Source of the DNA: Lepus europaeus
Taxonomy: Eukaryota; Chordata; Mammalia; Lagomorpha; Leporidae
DNA length: 64,000 bases
Direction of reading: 5' to 3'
Assembly (NCBI RefSeq): GCF_033115175.1
Contig: NC_084834.1
Coordinates: 40,902,077-40,966,076 of the forward strand
The notes below the pieces were generated by a model. That model was given only the letters and a program-made list of their open reading frames with translations. It was not told the origin of the DNA and ran no database searches. Below are positions 22,945 through 35,043 of this stretch, one piece after another (the stretch's first letter is position 1; every line of letters starts with the position of its first letter). A program made the translations under genes and the position numbers.

Positions 22945-23233
22945 AGCTGAGGTTTAGAGCCTCCCCTTTCTGGGTTCGAGGCCCCCTTGCTCATTGAACC
23001 TGTCTGGTGCCCCAGGCTAACTACGGACCATGCTCGACCAACTGTAAGTAACTTCTCCCTTTCTTTCCCTCCCTCCTCTGGGTTGGCCCAGTCTCTGTGA
23101 TCTCCGGCAAGCTCTCCATCTGGACGGAGACCTCCAAATCATGCGCACATGGGCTCTGTTCACTGCTGTATAGCCTCCCAGCAGCTGGTGGAGACGTCCC
23201 GCCACTGGCTTGGCCCCGTAAAGGACTGACCTC
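22945..23233 (+). mobile_element. ERV leader with candidate splice donor
   Basis: Untranslated leader downstream of the primer-binding site. A good splice donor (ctgtaagt; GTAAGT at 23044-23049) is retained, and the sequence continues past it. The copied RNA was therefore not spliced at this donor. The segment ends at the target-site duplication. Confidence 0.65.
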
Positions 23234-23246
23234 TAATTTACTTTTT

Positions 23247-24178
23247 ACAGTTGCTACTATGCTTGGAAATCATTATTTTTCACACATTCAAAATAATTAT
23301 TTTCTAGATGAAAACTTCACCATGACCTTCCTGTATTTATCATGGGATACATTTCTTAACTTAAAAGCTTCCTTCAAAACAATTTGAAATTTAATTTCCC
23401 ATTAAGATCCCAAATCTTGATATTTAGCCCATTGTTACTCAATTAAGATTATGGAGAAAATAAAATTAACTTATTAAGTTTCTCCATGCTCTGACTGAAC
23501 TACTTCAAGAGATATAATCAAGTTTAAAAATAAATTTAAATTTCCACATGTATTATATCTTCACTCTGATATTTATAGATATTCTAGGAAACTAATGGGA
23601 ATAATTCACTGTTCGTTTGCTTATTACTTTCTTCACTCAGTACCATAAATGAGGTCAGAAGATATTGACCTAGAAATTATCCTAGTGGTAAAATAAATCA
23701 ACAATTCTATTTTTCAATGATTCATATCTGACTTCTTCCAAAAAGCCACAAAATTGTATCAAATATTCAGCATGTCATTAAATTAGTGAAAATGTGAAGT
23801 GTGATTTTAGGTTATTGTTTAACTCTATATTGAAATAAATATTTAAACATTTTTACATATAAAGTTAGTAATTATTTTCAGAGACCATTTGTTTTCTCAA
23901 AAGGCAGAGTTGAAGTGTGTTCTCTCAAAACTCTCAAATATTTCAAAAGCAATTAAAAACTCATTTAAATTTGAAATAATTAATGATACAGTTTGGTACA
24001 TGCTTTGTAACTTACTCTCATTTTTTTCTGATATTTACTCTTTTTCATAAATATTGTTTTAAAAGTTCATTTGAATGTCTGGTAAACACAAGTTATTTTC
24101 AGACAAAACATGTTTATACATTCAAATACATATTAAAAAGATATATGTGGTGATTTTTTTAGCATTCAAGTATTCATT
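23247..24178. other. Unique AT-rich DNA
   Basis: No gene or repeat recognised. Confidence 0.45.
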
Positions 24179-24193
24179 GAACATACTAATTTC

Positions 24194-24533
24194 TTTCTTT
24201 CTTTCTTTTTTTTTTTTTTTTGACAGGCGGTTAGACAGTGAGAGAGAGACAGAGAGAAAGGTCTTCCTTCCATTGGCTCACCCCCCAAATGGCCGCTATG
24301 GCCGGCGCGTTTCGCTGATCCGAAGCCAGGAGCCAGGTGCTTCCTCCTGGTCTCCCATGCGGGTGCAGGGCATAAGCACCTGGGCCATCCTCCACTGCCT
24401 TCCTGGGCCACAGCAGAGAGCTGGACTGGAAGAGGAGAAACTGTGACAGAATCCGGTGCCCCAACTGGGACTAGAACCCTGGGTGCTGGCACCACAGGCA
24501 GAGGATTAGCCAAGTGAGCCGTGGCGCCGTCCT
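24194..24533 (-). repeat. CSINE, full length, young
   Basis: Antisense copy with a (TTTC)n/T-run tail complement. An exact 15-bp target-site duplication, gaacatactaatttc, lies at 24179-24193 and 24534-24548. Confidence 0.97.
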
Positions 24534-24548
24534 GAACATACTAATTTC

Positions 24549-25013
24549 AACTTCTATTGCATTTCAGCAAAAATAATAGACTTCAAAAATTGTAATTCCA
24601 GAGATATTTTCTTTCTCATACTTTAACTTAACCTGGCTAATGGGTTTGAAAGTAGATGAATCTGCCAATCAAAATTGAATTATATATAAGTAAAATAATC
24701 TAGATAAATGTTTGCAATGGGAAGAACTTTTGGGATGGACATTCAGGTCCAGTTTATTGCTATAAATGAAGAGATTTAAATAGATTTTTTGAATACCCTA
24801 ATTTCATGTTCTTGAAGCTTCTTCTGACAACTCAACTCATACTTTGTGACTCAGTCATCACAGATATTGCAATGAAACTGAGTTTTCTTTTCTGTTCATA
24901 TCTTCCTACAGATATGTATTTGTACTTCTTTTCACTGCTGAAGGCAAACCCTTACCAGGGATAATTGAATTAGTGTAAATGTCATCAGTTTAGTTTTCTC
25001 TGAGACATGAAAT
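24549..25013. other. Unique DNA
   Basis: No gene or repeat recognised. Confidence 0.4.
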
Positions 25014-26729
25014 AAGAAACTTCAGGGCTGATTCTGAGGCCAGAGTGTTGTTTAGGACATCTGCTATTCTATGAGTCTGCTGTGTATCCCACTTCCCATG
25101 TTGGATCTTTCTCTCCCTTTTTGATTCTATCAGTTAGTATTAGCAGATACTTGTCTTGTTTGTGTGATCTCTTTGACTTTTAGACCTATCAGAGCTATCA
25201 ATTGTGAGCTGAAATTGATCACTTGGACTAGTGCGATGGCATTGGTACATGCCATCTTGATGGGATTGTGTTGGAATCTCCTGGCACATTTCTAACTCCA
25301 CCATTTGCGGCCAGTCCGATTGAGCATGTTCCAAATTGTTCATCTCCTCCCTCTCTTTTTCCACTCTTGGATTTAACAGGGATCACTTTTCAGTTAAAAT
25401 TTAAACACCTAAGAATAATTGTGTGTTAATTACTGAGTTCAACCAATAGTACTAGAACAACAACAACAACAACAAATACTAAAAAGGATAAAGTATTACA
25501 TTGTACATCTAAAGTCAGGACAGGAGCTGATCAGTTCATTGTTGCTTATAGTGTCCATTTCACTTAACAGGTTTCCCCTTTGGCGCTCAGTTGTCGCCGA
25601 TCAGGGAAAACAAATGATATTTGTCTCTTTGGGACTGGCTTAATTCACTCAGCATGATGCTTTCCAGATCCCTCCATCTTGTTGCAAATGACTGGGTTTC
25701 ATTGTTCCTTACTGCTGTGTAGTAGTCTATGGAGTACATGTCCCATAATTTCTTTATCCAGTCTACTGTTGATGGACATTTGGGTTGGTTCCAGGTCTTA
25801 GCTATTGTGAATTGAGCTACAATAAACATTAATGTGCAGATGGCTTTTTTATTTGCCGAATTAATTTCCTTTGGGTAAATTCCAAGGAGTGGGATGGCTG
25901 GGTTGTATGGTAGGGTTATGTTCAGGTTTCTGAGGAATCTCCAGACAGACTTCCATAGTGGCTTAACCAGTTTGCATTCCCACCAACAGTGGGTTAGTGT
26001 CCCTTGTTCCCCACATCCTCTCCAGCATCTGTTGTTGGTAGATTTCTGAATGTGAGCCATTCTCACCAGGGTGAGATGGAACCTCATTGTGGTTTTGATT
26101 TGCATTTCTCTGATTGCTAGTGATCTTGAACATTTTTTCATGTGTCTGTTGGCCATTTGGATTTCCTCTTTCGAAAAATGTCTATTGAGGTCCTTGGCCC
26201 ATCTCTTAAGTGGGTTGTTTGTTTTGTTGTTGTGGATTTTCTTGATTTCTTTGTAGATTCTGGTTATCAATCCTTTATCTGTAGTATAGTTTGCGAATAT
26301 TTTTTCCCATTCTGTTGGTTGCCTCTTCACTTTCCTGACTGTTTCTTTTGAAGTACAAAAACTTCTCAATTTGATACAATCCCAAATGTTAATTTTGGTT
26401 TTGACTGCCTGTGCTGTTGGAGTATTTTCCAGGAAGTCTTTGCCTGTGCCTATATCTTGCAGGGTTTCTCCAATGCTCTCTAATAATTTGATGCTATATG
26501 GGCAAAATGTTGAAATCTTTACCTAATATATACTAAACTGATCTTCTGTATACAAAGAGAATTGAAAATGAATCTTTACATGAATGGAAGGGGAAAGGGA
26601 GCGGGAAAGGGGAGGGTTGCGGGCGGGAGGGAAGTTATGGGAGGGGGGAAGCCATTGTAACCCATAAGCTGTACTTTGGAAATTTATATTCATTAAATAA
26701 AAGTTTAATAAAAAAAAAAGAAACTTCAG
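25014..26729 (+). mobile_element. Young L1 insertion with 5' inversion
   Basis: A 12-bp repeat, aagaaacttcag, lies at 25014-25025 and 26718-26729. Within it, 25026 to about 26498 is antisense L1 (3'UTR then ORF2 C-terminus), and about 26499-26717 is the sense L1 3' end with a poly(A) tail (attaaataaaagtttaataaaaa). The two parts do not overlap: about 0.4 kb of 3'UTR between them is missing, judged against the copy at 5.4 kb. This is the classic product of twin priming during L1 insertion on the + strand. Both ends of L1 upstream of the ORF2 C-terminus are absent. Confidence 0.92.
25587..26369 (-). CDS. L1 ORF2 C-terminal fragment (open, 260 codons)
   Basis: An open frame encodes the last part of L1 ORF2p downstream of the reverse transcriptase. 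It includes [19 protein letters not shown] near residue 58, the cysteine-rich motif [18 protein letters not shown] near residue 118, and the conserved [21 protein letters not shown] and MLSELSQSQ blocks. ORF2p is normally about 1,270 residues. Endonuclease and polymerase are missing, so no activity is expected. The ATG is only the first methionine in the open stretch. The lack of stops over 260 codons indicates a recent insertion. Confidence 0.9.
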   Translation of the reverse strand: MRSFCTSKETVRKVKRQPTEWEKIFANYTTDKGLITRIYKEIKKIHNNKTNNPLKRWAKDLNRHFSKEEIQMANRHMKKCSRSLAIREMQIKTTMRFHLTLVRMAHIQKSTNNRCWRGCGEQGTLTHCWWECKLVKPLWKSVWRFLRNLNITLPYNPAIPLLGIYPKEINSANKKAICTLMFIVAQFTIAKTWNQPKCPSTVDWIKKLWDMYSIDYYTAVRNNETQSFATRWRDLESIMLSELSQSQRDKYHLFSLIGDN

Positions 26730-27323
26730 TGTATTCAGGTGATATATACTTTTGTGACTTTCTACAAGATTTTTTAGAAGAAATGTATTTATTAAATATA
26801 TCAATCACCGAATAAGAAAATTTACATTTTAATTAAATTGTTATATTTATTGTTAACATTTATATTAGGAATATTCCAAATATATATGAATGAGTTAACA
26901 ATAAAACATAAATTATCTACTAATTACTTATTTTCCTTACATCATATTTAACAAATATTCTTTAGAATGTTTTGGTAAAGAAATAAAATAGCATACATCA
27001 ACTTATACCCACAATCTGTTAATTTTATTCCAACTCCATTGTCTTTTCTTCTTTTCTCCCTCTTCCCAAGAAATATTAGTAATTATGAATTTGGTGATTT
27101 TCTACTTAATTATGATGCATTTGCATATATAATTAACATATAATTTTATCTCATATTTTTGCAGTTTTACAAATGATTGAATCTGATTATGATGTTGAGT
27201 TGTTCTACCTTTTTGTGCAATTTTAATTTTTTGAGATTTTATTTCTTGCCAGTGATGCATAGTTCTTGCTAATTCTTTCCAACTGCACTTACATGTTCCA
27301 TTTTATAAATATATAAATATATA
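26730..27323. other. Unique AT-rich DNA
   Basis: No gene or repeat recognised. Confidence 0.4.
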
Positions 27324-27338
27324 AGCACTATAGTTTTG

Positions 27339-27683
27339 AGTGATTTATTTACTTGAAAGGTAGAGTTACAGAAAGGCAAAGGGAGAGAGAGAGAGAGAGA
27401 AAGGGAAAGAGAGAAAGAGAGAGAGGGAAGACTTTTATCCATTGGTTCACTCCCCAGATGGCCTCAGTGGCAGGATCTGAGCCGATCCGAAGCCAGGAGC
27501 TTCTTCCAGGTTTCCCATGTGGGTGCAGGGACCCAAGAGGACTTGGGCCATCTTCTATTGCTTTCCCAGACCATAGCAGGGAGCTGGATCAAAAATAGAG
27601 CAGCTGGGACTTGAACTGGTGCCTATATGGGATACTGGTGCTGCAGGCAGTTACTTTATCCACTATACCACAGCACTGGCTCC
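27339..27683 (-). repeat. CSINE-related SINE, full length
   Basis: Antisense copy with a long GA tract (27380-27428). Flanked by agcactatagttttg (27324-27338) and agcactattagttttg (27684-27699), a duplication with one inserted base. Confidence 0.95.
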
Positions 27684-27699
27684 AGCACTATTAGTTTTG

Positions 27700-28502
27700 C
27701 ATCTCTCATGTTGTAAGTTATTTAGGTTGTTTCTGAACATTACAAGTATTTTTCAATTTACATTTTTAATGACTCCTTGTGTATCTGCAAGAGAATTACC
27801 AAATATAAAGAAAATAATCAAAATTTCTAGATATGGTCATATTTCTCTACAAAATAGTTTTACCAGTTGCATTCTTACTTGAGTGCCTAAGAGAAGGAAA
27901 ATTGTTGAACATATGATGATATTTTTCTGTGGCTTTAGTTTTTACTGTCTTGATTACCAATTAGTAAGAGCATCATTTTGTGTACTTACTGATCAAAGGA
28001 TATACCTCTTCATGAAATACCCATTTTTTCTCTTTTATTGGTTGGCAAATTTCTCTCTCTCTTTATCTCTTCCTCTCTCTCCATCTTCCAAAAATTAAAA
28101 CACATACATAAAACAAAATGTTTTGTTTCAATGTTGAATTCATATAAAGGAAAAATTGCAAAAATAGTATCCCACACATATATTTTTCCACAAAATATAG
28201 TGATTATCTTAAGAGCAAAAAGGAAATAGAAAAATAAAAGAATGCATGCTATCATTTGTGTTTGTTTTACTGAAGATTCTGATTAGAAGTCTTCTAAATA
28301 CAAATAAAATAAGCAAATAAGCACACACCAAGCACACTGCATGAATTCATAGGGAAAATCAAATTTTGCAAGGCACAAATATCAAAAAATGTACTAAAAA
28401 TATATCCATGGCTACTTCAACAAAAAAATAAATTGGGAGCAAAGTGAAAGGGAGAAGGCTAAGAGGGAGATACTTAAGGTTTGCCACAGAGTTAAGAAAA
28501 TA
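27700..28502. other. Unique AT-rich DNA
   Basis: No gene or repeat recognised. Confidence 0.4.
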
Positions 28503-28510
28503 AATAAGTA

Positions 28511-28856
28511 GGGGCCAGTGCTGTGGCATGGCGGGTTAACACCCTGGCCTGAAGTGCTGGCATCCCAAATGGGCGCCGGTTCAAGACCTGGCTGCTCCTC
28601 TTCCGATCCCGCTCTCTTCTGTGGCCTTGGAAAGCAGTAGAAGATGGCCCAAGTCCTTGGGACCCTGTACCCACAAGGGAGACCCGGAAGAAGCTCCTGG
28701 CTCCTGGCTTTGGATTGGCACAGCTCCGGCCATTGCAGCCATCTGGGGAATGAACCAGCGGATGGAAGACCTCTCTCTCTCTCTCTCTCTCTGTGCCTCT
28801 CCTCTCTCTGTGTAGCTCTGACTTTCAAATAAGTAAATAAATCTTTACAAAAATCA
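28511..28856 (+). repeat. CSINE, full length
   Basis: Sense copy from ggggccagtgctgtggcatg to aaataaatctttacaaaaat, with a (TC)n tract at 28772-28793. The short repeat aataagta at 28503-28510 and 28857-28864 is probably the target-site duplication. Antisense frames, such as the 162-codon one, are by-products. Confidence 0.93.
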
Positions 28857-28864
28857 ATAAGTAA

Positions 28865-29150
28865 AGGACTTAGATTGGAATAGAGTAATGAGATGGGCAT
28901 TTCAAGGAAGTCAAACTGCTGAATTAATGGTTCAGATGGAAAAGGCCCTACCCTATGTCTAGTGGAAAGGCGGTAAGGAAAATAGCAAGGAGATCAAGTG
29001 TTGACATTCAAGAAAGTGGTTATAAAAATTCAGTTAAACTATATATTTATTAAGGAATATATTTGTTTAAAATCATTAACCCCAATCCTATAGTATAAAA
29101 TTGAAAGATTTTAAAGGTAATATACAATGTTCTTCAAGACCTCAATTTTA
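28865..29150. other. Unique DNA
   Basis: Nothing recognised. Confidence 0.35.
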
Positions 29151-29156
29151 TTTATT

Positions 29157-29399
29157 TATTTTTTTTATTTATTTTAAAGTCAGAGTTACACAGAGAGAGG
29201 AGAGGCAGAGAGAGAGGTCTTTCACCCAAATGTTCACTCCCCAGATAGCTGCAATGGCCGGAGCTGTGCCAATCTGAAGCCAGGAGCCAGGAGCTTCTTC
29301 CCCATGTGGGTGCAGGGGCCCAAGGACTTGGGCCATCTTTTTTCTTTCTTTTTTTCTTTCTTTCTTTTTTTTTTTTTTTTGACAGGCAGAGTGGACAGT

Positions 29400-29431
<32 letters not shown>

Positions 29432-29848
29432 TCTTCCTTTGCCATTGGTTCACCTTCCAATTGCCGCTGCTGCTGGCATACTGCGGCCGGCGCACCGCGC
29501 TGATCCGAAGGCAGGAGCCAGGTGCTTTTCCTGGTCTTCCATGGGGTGCAGGGCCCAAGCATATGGACCATCCTCCACAGCACTCCCTGGCCACAGCAGA
29601 GAGCTGGCCTGGAAGAGGGGCAACTGGGACAGAATCTGGTGCCCTGACCGGGACTAGAACCCGGTTGCCAGTACCACAAGGCAGAGGATTAGCCTATTGA
29701 GCCGCGGCGCCCGCCAGGCCGTCTATTTTCCAAGCCATAGCGGAGCTGAATCAGAAGAGGAGCAGCCAGATCTTGAACCAGTGCCCATATGGGATGCCGG
29801 CACTTCAGGCCAGGGTGTTAACCTGCTGCGCCACAGCTCCGGCTCCAA
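29157..29848 (-). repeat. CSINE-related SINE interrupted by a younger CSINE
   Basis: The antisense tail and body run from 29157 to 29343. The remainder resumes at 29717 (ggccgtctattttccaagccatagc) and ends at the head (ctgcgccacagctccggctc) near 29848. Confidence 0.92.
29344..29716 (-). repeat. CSINE nested in a SINE of the same orientation
   Basis: Antisense young copy with a (TTTC)n/T-run tail, (GA)n and a CpG-rich head (ggcgcaccgcgctgatccga). The host sequence is duplicated on both sides as ggccatctttttt (29331-29343) and ggccgtctatttt (29717-29729). Confidence 0.94.
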
Positions 29849-30640
29849 GACCTCACTTCTAAGAACATTAATTTCATCTTCAACTTCCACAATTTCCTCA
29901 TCTGTGTCTATTTGTCATCCATGGAAGCCATATGAATTTCTTTGAGCTCATCCTTCCTGAGAAAATTGTTCATCATGCAGTCTACAGGTCTCCACCCTCA
30001 CCTCCCACCCACAGCCCAGTTTTTGTAGATGTTATCTATCAGCTCTGTAAATCATGCCTTGCCAGCCCTACCTTATCTTGCTGCACAGGTAATTTTAGTA
30101 AGTTACTTGGCAGATTTTTGTACCATTTTTATGTGTGATTGCTGTTCCTCTTTCCCCAGTGTATTTGTAATCATTTCTCCATGTGTCTTGACATGTGTAT
30201 TTAGTGCTTGCAACATAGGGACTCTCATAGAGTATTTGCTCAGTTCCTCAAAGACTATAAAGAGTATCTACAACTTAGGTACAAGGCACATGTAACAAGA
30301 AATCAGGTCTAGACAAGTCTAGTATATGAGTGCCATGCCTCAGGCTAATAGATAATTAGAGAAGAACTCAGGGTATGAAGCAAAGACACTTATCTGTAAA
30401 TTAGCCAGATGCAAGGTCTGAGAATACCTAACACATATGCCTTAAATTGGAAAATGACTAACAGGAGCAATCAGATCTTCATTGTGGAGATTTATTTGGG
30501 AGTATGTGGAAGTAATTTTTAGTAGGAAATGGACAGGAAGAAAACAATCAATGCATGCTTAGTATTTTTCCTGTAACCTAATATCTTGAATTCTTCTGGA
30601 GACCTGTTGTTTTGCTATTTTCTTTTCTTATTTAACAATC
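29849..30640. other. Unique DNA
   Basis: No exon-like frame or repeat recognised. Confidence 0.4.
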
Positions 30641-30647
30641 AAAATTA

Positions 30648-30868
30648 TGGCCGGCACTATGCCGATCCGAAGCCAGGAGCCAGGTGCTTCCTCCTGGTCT
30701 CCCACGTGGGTGCAGGCACCCAATCACCTGGGCCATCCACCACTGCCTTCCAGGGCCACAGCAGAGAGCTGGACTGTAAGAGGAGCAGCTGGGACTAGAA
30801 CCAGCGCCCATATGGGATGCCGGCACTGCAGGTGGAGGATTAGCCAAGTGAGCCATGGCACTGGCCCC
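30648..30868 (-). repeat. CSINE fragment without tail
   Basis: The antisense body and head are present (gccgatccgaagccaggagc to gagccatggcactggcccc). The CT/poly(A) part is missing at the left edge. Confidence 0.9.
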
Positions 30869-32005
30869 TATTTCTTCAATTTTGAAAACTATAAACAGTT
30901 GTATCAAATGTTAACTTGTGACTCTTTCTTTGCTCTTAACAAGAAACTGCATCGTATACACAAGAGTTAAGATTGTTCTGCATTTCTTATCTAAGGATTT
31001 GATCATTTAGGATCAGAATCAACAGTAAGTCTGAAACTTTGAATGAAATACAGTTATTTTTTCTGCATTTTTCTCTTTCACCAGGTAAGAACAATAAAAT
31101 TCATTTAAAGATTTTTAAAGGAAAGTACGAGTTTAAATTGAGATGAAAGGATTGCTTGAAAAGCTGTATCACCTGTATTAGCCCAAACTGATCTCTCTCT
31201 TAGATCATGGAAGTTTTCCACAGATTATTAGGGATTTCTATAGTATGATTTTTATTTGCTCCTTTTCAGCATGGTTGTTAAGTGAAGTTTATAAATCTTT
31301 GTTTAGAACAACAGATAATGCTTTAGCTAAATGACATAATTTTAGCCAGTTCTATGACATGCACTCATACAGCCATAATGTGGGGTTTCTGGCTACTGTG
31401 TTTCTTAGTAAAGATGCACACAGCTCTCTGTTGCATATATCTTTGGAGTCAGAGTTCAAGTTTTATTCTTGATGTTCCTTCTTTTTCTCCTTCTTATTCC
31501 ATTTTCTGCTGCCTTGTCCTGCATGGTTTCATCTTAATTTTTATTTTAGTCCTCTCTGTGTTGGTTGCATAGATATCTTCTCTCCTCTTTAGTATGTTCC
31601 AGATTGAGAAATAGTGATGTTATTCTTTGTTTCAGCAACAAACAAATGTACAACAAATAGGCAAATAATAACACAAATAAACCAAAAGCTGCATGTGTTT
31701 GGGCTTTTTCTCTCTCACACTTTCTGTATCTCTTCATTGATATTTGGCAGCATCAAAAGCAGGCCATGTTGAGAAATGGCTAAAGTCCCCCTATGAAAGT
31801 TTCTTTTACTTCTTCCACATTGAGTAATTCAAAGTTAGAAAGGAATTTTAGTGCAACTCTGATAACTGATTAAGGAAAAGGGAGCTTCTAGGATCAGTTG
31901 CCTCTACAAGACTGGTTGTTAATATCAATTATCACTTTTCTGGGGTATTTATTCCGTTTCTCACTTGGTCTAAGAATGACTTTTTGATTAAGTAGAGGTG
32001 ATAGT
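30869..32005. other. Unique AT-rich DNA
   Basis: 1.1 kb with no recognisable gene or repeat. Confidence 0.4.
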
Positions 32006-32322
32006 GTGGCTGGCACTGTAGTATAGAAGGTTAAGCCACCAATAGCACCAGCATCCTATATGGCCACTGGTTCAAGTTCCAGCTGTTATATTTATGATCT
32101 GGCTCCCTATAAATGAGCCTGGGAAAGTAATGGAAGATGGCCCAAGTCCTGGGGCCCCTGCACCCACATGGGGGACCCAGAAGAAACTCCAGGCTCCTGG
32201 CTTCAGATTGGCCCAGCTCCAGCCATTGGATCATTTGGGGAGTGAACCAGTAGATGTCTTTCTCAGTCTCTCCCTCTCTCTCTCTGATATTTCAAAAAAC
32301 TTAATAAAACTTAAAAAAATAG
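32006..32322 (+). repeat. CSINE-related SINE
   Basis: Sense copy: ggctggcactgtagtataga head, ttcctgcacccacatggggg-like body and a short CT tract before aataaaacttaaaaaaat. The flanks agaggtgatag and agaagtgaagag resemble each other loosely. Confidence 0.9.
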
Positions 32323-34744
32323 AAGTGAAGAGCAAGAAGATGGGGTGGATTTGAGATATAAAATCTAGTCCTTGAGGAAAAGAGTCCTGGTTCTCTTAAA
32401 AAACACTATGCTCAAACTGCACAGTGTATCCTCAGCAATTTGAGTCCACAGGGCACAGAGGAATAATTATCAACATGGGTTTATATATGGACAGGGTATC
32501 ACCTAATGGTTTGCACACAAGCACACATTGTCACACAGGTTTTGTTGTGATAAAATATGTAATATATTTCCAGCTATTCTCAGAAAACCTCTATTGAATT
32601 CTCTCCTTTTGGAACTTTACTTCCTCTGTGGGGAAAGTATTTCTTTTGAGAGTTTCCTGCTTTAGGAGACTTGCTGCTGTGATACCCTATCATGCATATC
32701 TTAAGGAAAATTCTTTGACAGATGCAAGCCTAGACTGTGCTTATGACCCAGTCCTTCAACTGAAGATTTACTTGAGCACCCGCAAGTAGCTCTAGATGTG
32801 TGGTCAACTGGATTATCTGTAAATAATAGGATGTTAGACTATCAATTTCTTGATTCAAGATCAACAGTACAATAGCAGATACAAAAACTGAATGTGAAGC
32901 AGATATTGTTATGTAGAGTTAAAGGGGAAGGACTTAAGAATGTGTAGCCACTTAGGGATATAACAGAATATGGATGAGATTTATTCTCAGTGAGGCAGTG
33001 GGGGAGATTGTCTTACTCTGAAGTCTCAGAGTAATTGGGGTAGATAATGCAACCTTCTCACTTCAGCCTACTGAGGGGATAACCAATGGAACTACCTGAA
33101 AATCTTTGACTTACTCAGTGTAATAGGGAGGGATGAAAAAACGTTGTTCAAAGAAGGCTTATGGAGACTGTGCATCAGAGAAGGATTTGAGTTGGGAAAC
33201 TACTTTAAGCTTCCTGACTTTTTAGTAAAGCTGGGGCTTATGGTTGCATCCTAGAGACCTGCACCATCAGCTTGCTTGAGTTCAGAGATGATTGTTTTGC
33301 ATGGATCAAATTTGGCCCCGAAAGAAGAGTGATGTTGGGTAATTTGGGATTGCCTTGGTTTCTATTTCCTAGGACTCCCAGAGGGGCAAAAAGTCCTGGG
33401 TTGAAAGAGCCTGCATATAAATTGCTGGATATGAGGAATTAAAGGAGATATGACTGACCACCAAGATGGAGGACAGCTTCTTTGTTTTGTTAGGAAAGTT
33501 TGGGAAAGAGACGGCAGGTAGATACCACTCGGAAGAAAGGCTAGCCCTCTCTGCTGAACACAGAGATGACCAAATTATTCCGATAAGAATTATCTGACCC
33601 CTGCTTCTGTGCCTCCTTCTTCTTCTGACTTGGAGTTGAGATTAAACAAAATGACAATAACAATAAAAAAGAACAGGGAAGAATTAAGATAGGAAAGTGT
33701 AAAAGATAACTGTTTCCTTCTTCTAGACATAATTTGATCTACATCGAGGCCAGAACACTGGAGAATATTTAATTCTAAGCCAAGTTCTAAATTTTAATTT
33801 ACACCTAGTGGCAACAAAGAAGTTAGTTGCAGCACAAGTCATCATAGGACCAATATTGCTGAGAATGAGAGAAAAGCAATGGGTAATACTGAATTCTCAT
33901 GCAAGGAAGGTAATATCATCGACATTGAGGGGAGATGGAGTGAGAGTAATGATGATACTAAAGCAAAATGTTATTGTTCACTTTGCAAGTTATGCCTAAT
34001 GTGGCTAATCACTTTTTGCTTTAATGGAAATTTTATTTCTTCCTCTGAGTTTTATGGAGAGGTGGTCCTGAGCAGGTGAATCATATGACATTTATGCCTA
34101 TGTTAAATGTGGACTGCGCCCACCTCTTCCCCACCGTGGGTAGCTGTGCTGCTTTCCAGTTGCTTTGCCACGTTTCTGTAGTTAAGTTGGTTTAAAGTGG
34201 ATGATTCATGTTTAGGGTGGGAAAGTGAAAAATACCCTTAAAGTTTGTTTCATCTTCTCCTGCAAATAAAAATAATAAGAAAAAAATTAGTGCAATACAT
34301 TAAGTTAAATAGTTGGGCAAAAATTTTACTCAGCATTTCCAAAAGATAAATTTGTTCTTATGATATACTACTAAATCATTATTTTAGATGCCTTAGAAGT
34401 TCCCTGTTTTTCAAATTTTTGATTTTCTTTTACCTTGTGTATTATAGAACTTTAGAGTTTTTTTTAAACTTTACATATTATACATGATTAGAATTTATAA
34501 ATGCTGTCAAAATCCTTAAATCATTTGACCTTCAAAATTACTATGTATAGTTTCAAGACAAACATGTATTGTCTATTTTAGAGAAAGGGATACCAGCATT
34601 CATAAAAGTAAAATAATTACTCAAGTTTATATTGCTAATATGTGGAAAATTTCAACTCAGTCTCTGATTATTTAGAAAAGAACAGGCCCTATATTTCAGT
34701 GTTCCCATGGTCTTCTATTTTTACAGATAATACTATTCCATAAG
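32323..34744. other. Unique DNA, slightly GC-richer
   Basis: 2.4 kb with no SINE or L1, the longest clear gap in this half of the window. I found no exon, conserved frame or RNA. Short frames at 33808-34079 show no family resemblance. Confidence 0.45.
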
Positions 34745-34965
34745 AAGTAACACTTTCTGAGCATTTTCTGTATGACAGACTGTTTAATAACTATTTTGTT
34801 TTTGCTTTTAATAACAGTCCTATGAGGTAGAGAAGACTATTCCCAGTGTGCAGATGAGAAAACTTAGGATTTGAGAGATGCAGGAGATTTGACCAAGATC
34901 ATACATTAGATAGTAATTGGCACTGAGAGGATTTAACTCACATGACCTAACTGTACAGGCGGACA
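34745..34965 (-). repeat. MIR SINE
   Basis: The antisense MIR core is clear: cctatgaggtagagaagact, tgtgcagatgagaaaacttagg, gagatgcaggagatttgacc and aagatcatacattagatagt. An ancient mammalian SINE. Confidence 0.85.
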
Positions 34966-35043
34966 TCTCCATGTTTTTGAAACAGGTGCTTCTTATTGAG
35001 TACCTGAGTCTTCATAAAGTATTGCATTTTGTATTTTGGGAAT

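Larger units (their letters stand above)
19714..23246 (-). mobile_element. L1-processed class I ERV retrocopy with inverted 5' part
   Basis: The left part (19727-22790) is antisense to a retroviral transcript and ends, on the - strand, just after an AATAAA signal in an A-run. The right part (22791-23233) is sense: it starts exactly at the R cap site and carries R, U5, a tRNA-Phe primer-binding site and leader. A 13-bp direct repeat, taatttacttttt, flanks the whole (19714-19726; 23234-23246). Capped and polyadenylated ends, an A-tail, the L1-type duplication and a 5' inversion all point to an ERV RNA copied by L1 with twin priming rather than by integrase. Gag remnants are broken by stops. No reverse transcriptase or env is recognised. 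What lies between is partly unexplained AT-rich DNA (about 21480-22130). Confidence 0.82.

Noticed and set aside
19727-23233. Ordinary provirus or solo LTR
   Set aside because: There is no U5 at the 3' end, no U3 at the 5' end, and an A-run and inverted orientation are present. The 13-bp duplication is too long for retroviral integrase.
27380-27428. CRISPR-like or tandem array in the GA-rich tracts
   Set aside because: These are simple (GA)n tracts in SINE tails. No spacer structure exists, and CRISPR is not expected in a mammalian genome.
28412-28900. 162-codon - strand open frame
   Set aside because: Antisense SINE body plus GA tract. No resemblance to a protein family.
29152-29679. 175-codon - strand open frame
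   Set aside because: It crosses two nested SINEs, including their poly(A) and GA tracts (poly-Lys and Ser/Leu runs). Not a gene.
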